NCBI GenBank assembly: GCA_947259475.1
Contig: CAMYLW010000153.1
Coordinates: 1-7,259 of the forward strand
Reading direction: 5' to 3'
Length of the DNA stretch: 7,259 nt
From: Thermodesulfobacteriota bacterium
Lineage (GTDB): Bacteria; Desulfobacterota; Syntrophobacteria; BM002
A program made the translations under genes and the position numbers. The notes beneath the pieces were generated by a model that saw nothing but the letters and a program-made list of their open reading frames with translations, was not told the origin of the DNA and did not search any database. Below, piece after piece: positions 1 through 5,448 of the stretch (its first letter is position 1; every line of letters starts with the position of its first letter).

Positions 1-78
1 ATATCCTCGTCCTTGAGGGCCCCATTGTAGGTGGGGACAGACACCCCATCTTCCCCGGTTGACCACTCACCTTACGCT

Positions 79-113
79 TTGACTGTATCACTCACACCTT
101 CGCGTGTTATAGT
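79..113 (+). promoter_or_regulatory. Possible promoter upstream of archease-rtcB
   Basis: An extended -10-like motif TGTTATAGT lies at 105-113 (TGn followed by TATAGT), 84 bases before the archease start. A TTGACT hexamer lies at 79-84, but its spacing to the -10 is 23 bases, too long for a standard sigma-70 promoter, so the -10 may act through its TG extension or the match may be chance. No other convincing promoter is seen in 1-196. Confidence 0.3.
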
Positions 114-196
114 ACTAGTCTGGGTATAAGGAGTGACCACTGTCCAAAAATACTGGCTGCTGCCAACTGCAACCATACACGTGGAGGTTTAAACCC

Positions 197-625
197 ATGG
201 CTACCCACCCTCAGGGATCTTTTCAGTTTATCGACCACACTGCCGACGCTGGTATTCTGGTCAAGGCGCCGACGCTTGAGGGGATGTTCGAGACGGCTGC
301 ACTGGGCTTTAGTGAGCTGATCACCAGGGTGGATTCTTTGAACTGCCTGATCCAGCGTCAGTTCAAACTGCAGGAAGATGATATAGAAACCCTACTGGTG
401 AGCTGGCTTCAGGAACTGCTCTACCTGTTGGACACTGAGGGCCTCATTTTTGGACGGTTTCAGGTAAATCTCAAAGACCTCGCACTGGAGGCAACCGCCT
501 GGGGCGAGGTTTTCGACCCGGGAATCCACACCTTGAAAACAGAAATCAAGGCGGTCACCTACCACCAACTCGAGGTTGTCGAAGATGACCGGGGCTGGGA
601 GGCACAGGTGATTTTTGATATTTAA
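197..625 (+). CDS. Archease family protein (RtcB activator)
   Basis: Archease is a small soluble protein that helps the RNA ligase RtcB form its guanylylated intermediate and turn over many times; this is known for the family. The 142-residue product has the family hallmarks. The N-terminal F-I-D-H-T-A-D-A-G motif (residues 11-19) carries the conserved metal-site Asp. A central helix has W-L-Q-E-L-L-Y-L-L-D (70-79), the block K-A-V-T-Y-H-Q-L-E-V spans 118-127, and the protein ends in the conserved acidic F-D-I. Length is normal. The ATG start at 197 is supported by GGAGG at 183-187, nine bases upstream. The next gene on the same strand, 97 bases on, is rtcB, its known partner, and the two are probably co-transcribed. 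The stop is TAA. A bacterial gene symbol is not settled, so none is given. Confidence 0.95.
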   Translation: MATHPQGSFQFIDHTADAGILVKAPTLEGMFETAALGFSELITRVDSLNCLIQRQFKLQEDDIETLLVSWLQELLYLLDTEGLIFGRFQVNLKDLALEATAWGEVFDPGIHTLKTEIKAVTYHQLEVVEDDRGWEAQVIFDI

Positions 626-631
626 ATAATC

Positions 632-695
632 AATTGGGAATTAAGGAATTCAGGGATTTAGGAATTAAGTATTACAATTCGTTAATTCCTCAATT
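632..695. repeat. AT-rich imperfect inverted repeat in archease-rtcB gap
   Basis: Arm 632-650 (AATTGGGAATTAAGGAATT) pairs with arm 676-695 (AATTCGTTAATTCCTCAATT), with one unpaired base and one mismatch. The 9-mer GGAATTAAG also occurs as a direct repeat at 637-645 and 661-669, and 661-668 can pair perfectly with 682-689, giving a competing hairpin. It may be a small intergenic repeat or an RNA structure that tunes rtcB expression. The sequence cannot separate these. It ends 15 bases before the rtcB ribosome binding site. Confidence 0.5.
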
Positions 696-722
696 CGAAA
701 TGTAAGACTTGGAGGTGCCACG

Positions 723-2177
723 GTGAAAAAACAACAGTCCATCAAGCTCCAAAAGGTCGACGAATACCGTTGGCGGCTGCCGAAAGAGGGCAAAATGCGC
801 ACCGACGGTATCGTCTACGCCAATGAGGCTATGATGGCCAGCCTCCGCAATGACCAGAGTTTGCTGCAAGTGGCTAATGTGGCCTGGTTACCAGGAATTG
901 TGGGTCATTCTCTGGCCATGCCCGACATCCATTGGGGGTATGGCTTTCCCATCGGGGGAGTCGCAGCGTTTTCCTTGGATGATGGTGTGGTTTCGCCTGG
1001 AGGAGTGGGCTACGACATTAACTGAGGGGTGCGACTCGTGTGCTCCGGGCTGGAGCGCCAGGAAGTCAGAGGCCACATCCGGAAATTGGTGGAAACCCTG
1101 TTTAGAAATATCCCCTGCGGGATTGGCTCCAAACGTAAAGATCTGCGGCTCTCAAAAGCCGAGCTGAAGAAGGTGCTGGTAAAAGGGGTCGGATGGGCAG
1201 TAAAGCAAGGTTTTGGGCTGGAAGAAGATCCGGAATACATCGAGGAACGGGGTTGTATCCAGGGTGCCGACCCGGACCTGATCTCCGATCGGGCTCTCGA
1301 ACGGGGCAAGGCCCAGTTAGGCACACTGGGTTCGGGGAACCATTTCGTAGAGGTTGGTTACGTAGATGAAGTGTACGATGAGCATGCTGCCAAGGATTTG
1401 GGCTTGTTCCTGGACCAGGTAACAATAATCATCCACACCGGCTCGCGGGGACTTGGTCATCAGGTTTGCGATGACTACATCAAAATACTGATGAAAAGCA
1501 CGCAAAAGTATGGCATTGAGCTACCTGACCGGCAGTTGTGTTGCGCTCCCATTGCCTCCGAGGAAGGGAGGCAGTACCTGGCCGCCATGGCAGGAGCTGC
1601 CAACTATGCTTTTGCCAACCGGCAAATTATCTTCCACTGGGTGCGGGAGAGCTTCGAGCGTGTGTTTCAGATGAGCTCGGAGCGGCTGGGGCTCAGGCTC
1701 ATATACGATGTCTGCCACAATATCGCCAAGATTGAGACTCACCGGGTGGATGGTAAAGAAAGAAAGCTGTGTGTGCATCGAAAGGGCGCCACCCGGGCCT
1801 TTCCGCCCCATCACCCGGACACACCGCTGGCTTACAAAGATGTAGGCCAGCCCGTGCTTATCCCTGGTGACATGGGGCGATACTCTTATGTACTGGTGGG
1901 AACGGAGCAGGCCATGGCTGAGACCTTCGGCAGTACCTGCCATGGTGCCGGTAGAGTCATGAGTCGAAAGCAGGCAATGAGGGTGTCCAAAGGCAGAGCA
2001 ATCATTCGGGAATTGGAAGATCAGGGCATCACAATTCGCAGTGCCGGGAAGGCTACCGTGCGGGAAGAGATCCCGGAGGCCTACAAGGATGTGAGTCAGG
2101 TGGTGGATGTTGTGTCCGGTGCCGGCATCAGCAAGAAAGTGGCGCGCTTGCGGCCAATGGGGGTTATCAAAGGGTAG
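723..2177 (+). CDS. rtcB: RtcB RNA 3'-phosphate ligase, predicted selenoprotein (in-frame TGA at 1023)
   Basis: RtcB joins RNA 3'-phosphate or 2',3'-cyclic phosphate ends to 5'-OH ends using GTP and Mn2+, in RNA repair and tRNA splicing. Read through the TGA at 1023-1025, the product is 484 residues, the usual family length. By family comparison the metal ligands are D98, residue 101 (normally Cys, here TGA), H207 (in G-S-G-N-H-F-V-E-V), H238 (H-T-G-S-R-G-L-G-H) and H332 (D-V-C-H-N-I-A-K). The guanylylated His is H407 (C-H-G-A-G-R). The TGA replaces only the invariant Cys of D-I-N-C-G-V-R, and frame and similarity continue on both sides. A SECIS-like hairpin follows. The start is GTG at 723, seven bases after GGAGG (711-715); the stop is TAG. 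Automatic callers will split this into a 100-residue piece and a roughly 382-residue piece starting at GTG 1029. Alternatives are a Cys-to-stop mutation or a sequencing error. SelA, SelB, SelC and SelD are not in the window. Confidence 0.9.
1023..1067 (+). promoter_or_regulatory. Recoded UGA (Sec) with bacterial SECIS-like hairpin
   Basis: The TGA codon (1023-1025) is followed inside the coding sequence by a foldable stretch. The upper stem GUGCUCC (1040-1046) pairs with GGAGCGC (1052-1058): seven pairs including one U-G. It is capped by the loop GGGCU (1047-1051), which begins with G. U1039 is bulged, with G1038-C1059 closing below it, and a lower stem GACU (1033-1036) pairs with AGUC (1064-1067). 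There are 21 bases between the TGA and the loop. Known bacterial SECIS elements have a stem-loop just 3' of UGA, G near the start of the apical loop and often a bulged U; in E. coli fdhF that U is position 17 counting from the U of UGA, and U1039 is also position 17. The loop lacks the G-U dinucleotide of fdhF. Pairing was done by eye, with no energy calculation. Confidence 0.75.
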
Positions 2178-2259
2178 GGTGCGGATTTCGGAATTCATTG
2201 TGGCTTGGGTTGATTGCACACAAAATACTATTGGCTAATTGAAGCTGTCGTTCCTCAGC

Positions 2260-2277
2260 GTACTCTGCGTGCTCTGC
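2260..2277. repeat. Two 9-bp tandem units downstream of rtcB
   Basis: GTACTCTGC (2260-2268) is followed directly by GTGCTCTGC (2269-2277), one base different, and then GGTGAA. It lies in the 141-bp gap between the convergent rtcB and gre-like genes. No clear hairpin-plus-T-run terminator was found in this gap on either strand. The function of the repeat is unknown. Confidence 0.4.
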
Positions 2278-2318
2278 GGTGAACTATAAATGCATTTGGG
2301 AGAGTAGAGGCGAGAAGA

Positions 2319-2792
2319 TTAGGCAGAAACAATATAAAGAAGCCGGAAGGAGCGGACGCCGCCAGGAGCATAGACAGTAACCTCATCACCTGGACGCCGG
2401 CCTAAAAGAGTGCTGCCCACGGGTGAGTCAATAGAGATTCGACCCTGCATGGCATCAGCTTCAAATGGCCCCACCAGTTGATAGGTGGCCCGGTCGCCAT
2501 TAGCGATATCTTCCACCCCGACGGTAGCGCCAAAGCAGGCAACTGAGGAGATGAGGTGCTGTCCAACCACTATTTCTGATAGGGAGATCTTGCGGCGCAA
2601 ATCCTCGATTCGACCCTCCACAAAGGCCTGCCGCTCACGAGCGGCAAAATACTGCAGGTTATTGGCCTTGTACCCGTAGGACCGGGCATTGTAGAGAGCT
2701 TCTATGACCTGAGGACGGACAAAGCGGTAGAGAAAGGAGAGCTCTGCGCGTAGCCTCTCGTAGCCGTTTCTTGTAATGGGCCGCTTTTCCAT
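2319..2792 (-). CDS. GreA/GreB-family transcription factor lacking the acidic tip
   Basis: GreA and GreB enter the RNA polymerase secondary channel and stimulate cleavage of backtracked RNA through two acidic residues at the coiled-coil tip. This 157-residue protein has the full two-domain layout. The N-terminal coiled coil (about 1-75) starts with the typical I-T-R-N-G-Y-E-R-L-R-A-E-L and keeps A-A-R-E-R-Q-A-F-V-E-G-R-I (50-62). The C-terminal FKBP-like domain (about 80-157) has F-G-A-T-V, Y-Q-L-V-G, I-S-I-D-S-P-V-G (119-126) and the terminal beta strands. The tip that reads G-D-L-K-E-N-A-E-Y in E. coli GreA is G-Y-K-A-N-N-L-Q-Y (40-48) here, so Asp41 is Tyr and Glu44 is Asn. It should bind polymerase but not catalyse cleavage, perhaps as a competitor or a pause/initiation modulator like other non-cleaving Gre homologues; that role is inferred. 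Start ATG at 2792 with a weak GAGAAG site upstream. It converges on rtcB. Confidence 0.9.
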   Translation of the reverse strand: MEKRPITRNGYERLRAELSFLYRFVRPQVIEALYNARSYGYKANNLQYFAARERQAFVEGRIEDLRRKISLSEIVVGQHLISSVACFGATVGVEDIANGDRATYQLVGPFEADAMQGRISIDSPVGSTLLGRRPGDEVTVYAPGGVRSFRLLYIVSA

Positions 2793-3096
2793 GGTTCAAC
2801 TTCTCATCTGTTTCTATTGAACAACTCAAGTCAGATCTTCTATAGATAATCACGGGCTTTCGTTTCTCCCGGAGACCTATTGGAGCTCAAATAATCTCCG
2901 CGTTCCTGGCAAGAGGGTGAGAACAAATGTAGACCCGTTACAGGTGTTAATGCTAGCGTAAAAAAGTCTTCTTGGCTAGTCTTTTTGAGCATGCGAGTTC
3001 TTTGGTGTTCATCCAAAGATATGTTTTCCCTTCCCCGCTACACTGCGGCGGGACCTTCGAAGGGCCCGGATTCTTTACTTGGAGGCTGGAAAGGAA
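2793..3096. other. Divergent intergenic region between gre-like and rhodanese genes
   Basis: This 304-base stretch separates two genes that point away from each other, so promoters for both should lie here. I could not pick a convincing -35/-10 pair on either strand. Near the right end is a GC-rich structured patch: CCCGC (3036-3040) can pair with GCGGG (3049-3053), and CCTTCGAAGG (3055-3064) is a perfect palindrome. An unusually T/A-rich patch with AAAAAG and CTTTTT arms lies around 2960-2985. No recognisable gene or mobile element is present. Confidence 0.5.
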
Positions 3097-3936
3097 ATGA
3101 GTGAACAATTGACCAATGTGGGAGTAATGTTCCCAGATGATGCCGAAACCTTTATTTCTCAAAACCCTGAGTCCACTTTTACTGTCCTGGATGTGCGTCA
3201 GCCCATTGAGTATGAAAGCGAACATTTGCCAGGGGCAAAGCTCATTCCTTTGCCGGAGTTGGTTGACTCTCTGCAGGATTTGGATCCAGGGAAAACAATT
3301 ATAGTGTACTGTGCTGTTGGCGGCCGAAGTCGCATGGCAGCTCAGTTGCTGGCCAATCAAGATTTCAGGCAGGTGTACTATCTGGAAGGGGGAATGGAGG
3401 CATGGGAGGGTCCAGCGGCTGAAGGGCCGCGGGAATTCCATCTCCAATTTATCCGGGGTGATGAAGCGGTGCAAGAGGTCATTGCCCTGTCATACAAAAT
3501 GGAAAGAGGGCTGAAGGCTTTCCATGAAACCGTGAGATCCAAGGCCACAGACCCAGATCTCATTGAGCTTCTCGGCCATCTCGTCAAGGCTGAAGAAAGC
3601 CACATGAAGAGATTACTGGCTGTGAGCTTGAAATGGGGTATGGATCCGGATGAGATTCAGACTTTCGAGGAGAACGTCGAAGCCACTGTCATGGAAGGGG
3701 GCATTGATATAGGGAGTTTTCTGGCCAAGAATGAATCTTTTCTCCAGAGCGTTGCTGGGGTTGTGGATGTGGCGATGATGGTGGAGACTCAGGCATTGGA
3801 CCTCTATCTGAGAATGGCGGTGGAAAGCAACGATGCCGCCACTAAGGAGGTTCTTTTCGAAATCGCCGAGGAAGAGAAGGGTCACCTCAGAGCTCTGGGG
3901 CGAGTGCTGGAAGATCATCTTTCGAAATCGGCATAA
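3097..3936 (+). CDS. Rhodanese / ferritin-like (rubrerythrin-type) diiron fusion protein
   Basis: The product has 279 residues in two domains. Residues 1 to about 105 form a rhodanese domain: L-D-V-R-Q-P-I-E-Y (31-39), H-L-P-G-A (43-47), the active-site loop C-A-V-G-G-R-S (72-78) with catalytic Cys72, and the closing Y-L-E-G-G-M-E-A-W. Residues about 115-279 form a four-helix ferritin-like domain with the complete diiron set E136, E166xxH169, E230 and E260xxH263. Rhodaneses carry sulfane sulfur and rubrerythrin-type domains typically reduce peroxide, so a role in sulfur handling or oxidative stress in an anaerobe is a fair inference; substrate and partner are unknown. No signal peptide, so probably cytoplasmic. 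I chose the ATG at 3097, preceded by a purine-rich GGAAAGGAA run and GGAGG at 3081-3085. A TTG at 3079 would add six residues but lies across that site. The next gene begins 12 bases after the TAA stop. Confidence 0.9.
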   Translation: MSEQLTNVGVMFPDDAETFISQNPESTFTVLDVRQPIEYESEHLPGAKLIPLPELVDSLQDLDPGKTIIVYCAVGGRSRMAAQLLANQDFRQVYYLEGGMEAWEGPAAEGPREFHLQFIRGDEAVQEVIALSYKMERGLKAFHETVRSKATDPDLIELLGHLVKAEESHMKRLLAVSLKWGMDPDEIQTFEENVEATVMEGGIDIGSFLAKNESFLQSVAGVVDVAMMVETQALDLYLRMAVESNDAATKEVLFEIAEEEKGHLRALGRVLEDHLSKSA

Positions 3937-3948
3937 CCTGGATATTTT

Positions 3949-4734
3949 ATGAACGGAGAAGCGATCAAGAAGCTGCTACTGACTGTACTCCTTGCGGTCA
4001 CAGTCGCCGCCCAGCCCGCGATGGCAGTAGAGAAATTGGAATTGGGCTTCGGCCTTGGCGCCGCACCAGATTATGAAGGGTCCGAAGACTATGTCCCTGT
4101 CCTTCTACCTTACGCCAGGGCAGATTTGGATTCAGGCCAGTTTCTGCGTCTGCAAGGTAACCGGTTGGGAGGCATCGACTTCAGAGCGAACGTGCTTCCG
4201 GATGACATTTGGAGATTCGGGCCAATGCTTGGGTATATCCCTGAACGAGACGATGTCGACAACAATCAGGTGGATCGCATGCAGAAAGTTGACACCTCCG
4301 TTATGGTGGGCATCTTTTGGGGTATCGAGTTTGATGGCTGGGCCGCCGAAATAGAGGCCCAGCAGGATGCAGTCGGCGGGAATGGCTTTTTGCTCACATT
4401 AGACGTTGGGTACAAAATACCGATAAATTACCAGTTGATGGTAGGGTTCAGCGTTTTTACGACGTATGCTGACGGTGACTACATGAATAATTATTTCAGT
4501 GTCGATAGAGGGGACTCGCAGCGCAGCGGCTTAGACCAATACGATGCCGACTCTGGTTTCAAAGATGTCGGTTTTTGGCTAACCGGTCGCTATAATTTTT
4601 ACGGGTATTGGAATGTCTTAGCCGTTGGCAGTTACAGTCGGCTCATTGGTGACGCGGCGGACAGCCCGATCGTAGATGACGAGGGTGATCCCAACCAGTT
4701 CTTGCTTGGGCTCATGCTCTCTTACGACTTCTGA
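3949..4734 (+). CDS. MipA/OmpV-family outer-membrane beta-barrel protein
   Basis: The product has 261 residues. Residues 1-26 are a signal peptide: a positively charged start with two Lys, a hydrophobic run L-L-L-T-V-L-L-A-V-T-V-A-A, then A-M-A as the likely cleavage site before V27. The mature part alternates polar and hydrophobic residues, is rich in Gly, Asp and aromatics, and ends in Y-D-F with the terminal Phe typical of outer-membrane barrels. Family-like pieces are G-L-G-A-A-P-D-Y-E-G-S near the start, P-Y-A-R-A-D, R-L-G-G-I-D-F, F-G-P-M-L-G-Y, and S-G-L-D-Q-Y-D-A-D-S-G-F-K-D-V in the C-terminal half. MipA is a scaffold between lytic transglycosylase and PBP1B in E. coli, but most family members are uncharacterised and I do not assign that role. 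It starts 12 bases after the rhodanese gene, without a strong Shine-Dalgarno site, suggesting translational coupling. The stop is TGA, showing that TGA terminates here. Confidence 0.85.
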   Translation: MNGEAIKKLLLTVLLAVTVAAQPAMAVEKLELGFGLGAAPDYEGSEDYVPVLLPYARADLDSGQFLRLQGNRLGGIDFRANVLPDDIWRFGPMLGYIPERDDVDNNQVDRMQKVDTSVMVGIFWGIEFDGWAAEIEAQQDAVGGNGFLLTLDVGYKIPINYQLMVGFSVFTTYADGDYMNNYFSVDRGDSQRSGLDQYDADSGFKDVGFWLTGRYNFYGYWNVLAVGSYSRLIGDAADSPIVDDEGDPNQFLLGLMLSYDF

Positions 4735-4803
4735 TTGCTCCTACCTGCCTGATAAAGCGGCAATCCGGAAACGGCACAGCCTTCTCCACGGTCTCACGAC
4801 GGA

Positions 4804-4825
4804 AATTCATGAAACATACGGGCTA
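4804..4825. repeat. Solo arm of the ATTTCATGAATT repeat family
   Basis: AATTCATGAAACATACGGG at 4804-4822 matches the right end of the 5250-5436 element (AATTCATGAAATATCCGGG) at 17 of 19 positions. It runs on into CTA, so 4819-4825 is CGGGCTA, the same ending as the palindrome at 7034-7040. On the minus strand this CTA is the TAG stop of the HATPase gene. No opposite arm was found between 4735 and 4803, so it is a partial or decayed copy. It lies between convergent genes and may have some terminator role. Confidence 0.6.
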
Positions 4826-5236
4826 GAGGAACATCCAAATTTTCAAAATGTTCTTGTCCTCTTCCCGGCGGTACTCTATTGCGTTTCTCATATGACGTAC
4901 AAATTGTAGACCCAGACCCTCTTCAAGTCGATCCATGGCAGACTTGGAGCGATCCGGCGGCGGGACCGTCAGCGGATTGAATTCTCTGCCATCATCTATA
5001 ACTGTGAGGGCGACCTCCTCTTGCTCGACCTCGATTTGGACCTCAATCTCATGGGACTCTCCATCGTCATATCCATATTTGATGATGTTCATGAGAATCT
5101 CTTCCAAAATGAGGTTTACCGCGTAAACGAGCTTGGATGGTAACGCTCGCGGTTCCAGAAAGACGTTCACTACCTGAAGCACATGAGTCAATTCCTGCAT
5201 GTCGTTAGCAAATGAGATGGAAAGTGTGTTCGCCAC
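4823..5236 (-). CDS. RsbW-like anti-sigma / serine kinase HATPase domain protein
   Basis: This 137-residue protein consists almost wholly of a HATPase_c domain of the RsbW/SpoIIAB type. The N-box is L-E-E-I-L-M-N-I-I-K-Y-G-Y (44-56) with E45/E46 and N50. The G1 box is V-I-D-D-G-R-E-F-N-P (79-88) and the G2 box E-G-L-G-L-Q-F-V-R-H (106-115), followed by the typical I-E-Y-R-R-E-E-D-K-N. In known systems these proteins bind a sigma factor or another target and phosphorylate a STAS-domain antagonist; the target here is not visible. The start is GTG at 5236, with GGAGG seven bases upstream on the minus strand. It follows the mlaF fusion gene in the same direction, but a 187-bp repeat element lies between them and ends only 13 bases from this start codon. 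The only STAS sequence nearby is the broken + strand fragment at 6841-7011. Its TAG stop is formed within a repeat arm. Confidence 0.88.
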   Translation of the reverse strand: MANTLSISFANDMQELTHVLQVVNVFLEPRALPSKLVYAVNLILEEILMNIIKYGYDDGESHEIEVQIEVEQEEVALTVIDDGREFNPLTVPPPDRSKSAMDRLEEGLGLQFVRHMRNAIEYRREEDKNILKIWMFL

Positions 5237-5249
5237 AGCAAGCCTCCAC

Positions 5250-5436
5250 TATCCCGAATATTTCATGAATTACTTGCTGCGACCACGGATATGGCCATCC
5301 TTCTCTCCGAGCTGTAGGCTCTACGAGCCGGAAGCCTGGCGTCCTCGGGTGTTCCTGAGCGAGCAGGCTCGCGATGGCGGGCAGGCATGCCCATCTTCGC
5401 GATCTCGCGACAGCAATTCATGAAATATCCGGGATA
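5250..5436. mobile_element. MITE-like element with ~22-bp terminal inverted repeats
   Basis: The left end, TATCCCGAATATTTCATG and onward (5250-5271), and the reverse complement of the right end, TATCCCGGATATTTCATG and onward (5436-5415), match at about 21 of 22 positions; the shared GCTG follows on both sides after a short indel in the left arm. The 187-bp element has no coding capacity. Its interior is rich in smaller inverted repeats: GCGAGC-AG-GCTCGC (5359-5372), GGGCA-GGCA-TGCCC (5379-5392) and TCGCGA twice (around 5397-5410). No target-site duplication is clear. It separates the mlaF fusion gene (stop at 5449) from the HATPase gene (start at 5236), both on the minus strand, and may supply a terminator, promoter or processing site between them. 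Confidence 0.7.
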
Positions 5437-5448
5437 TAAGTCTTTGAG

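Noticed and set aside
3..62. Tail of an upstream + strand gene (19 codons ending TGA 60-62), or a minus-strand piece in the same stretch.
   Set aside because: Too short to recognise, and both readings look plausible by chance; not enough to call a partial gene.
723..1025. Two separate genes or a nonsense pseudogene: a 100-residue protein followed by a 382-residue protein starting at GTG 1029.
   Set aside because: Both parts are in the same frame and join to give one normal-length RtcB with the stop exactly at the conserved Cys. No ribosome binding site precedes GTG 1029, and no decay is seen downstream.
1023..1025. TGA read as Trp or Gly through a reassigned genetic code.
   Set aside because: The position is Cys in the family, no other internal TGA occurs in the intact genes here, and the gene at 3949-4734 ends with TGA right after a proper C-terminal Phe.
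1521..2219. A 232-residue open frame on the minus strand.
   Set aside because: It lies antisense to the conserved catalytic half of rtcB and shows no recognisable family; it is a shadow of that gene.
3079..3099. TTG at 3079 as the start of the rhodanese fusion gene.
   Set aside because: The GGAGG and GGAAAGGAA purine-rich ribosome site lies between this TTG and the ATG at 3097, and the rhodanese domain does not need the extra six residues.
3021..3104. A 27-codon upstream frame (ATG 3021, TGA 3102-3104) overlapping the rhodanese start by eight bases.
   Set aside because: Overlap suggests possible coupling, but there is no ribosome binding site before its ATG and no recognisable peptide pattern.
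4733..4765. Hairpin GATTGC / GGCAATC after the OmpV-like gene as a terminator.
   Set aside because: Only six to seven pairs, a loop of about 19 bases and no T-run.
5250..5436. CRISPR array or insertion sequence.
   Set aside because: There is one pair of inverted ends, no regularly spaced direct repeats with spacers, and no transposase coding capacity.
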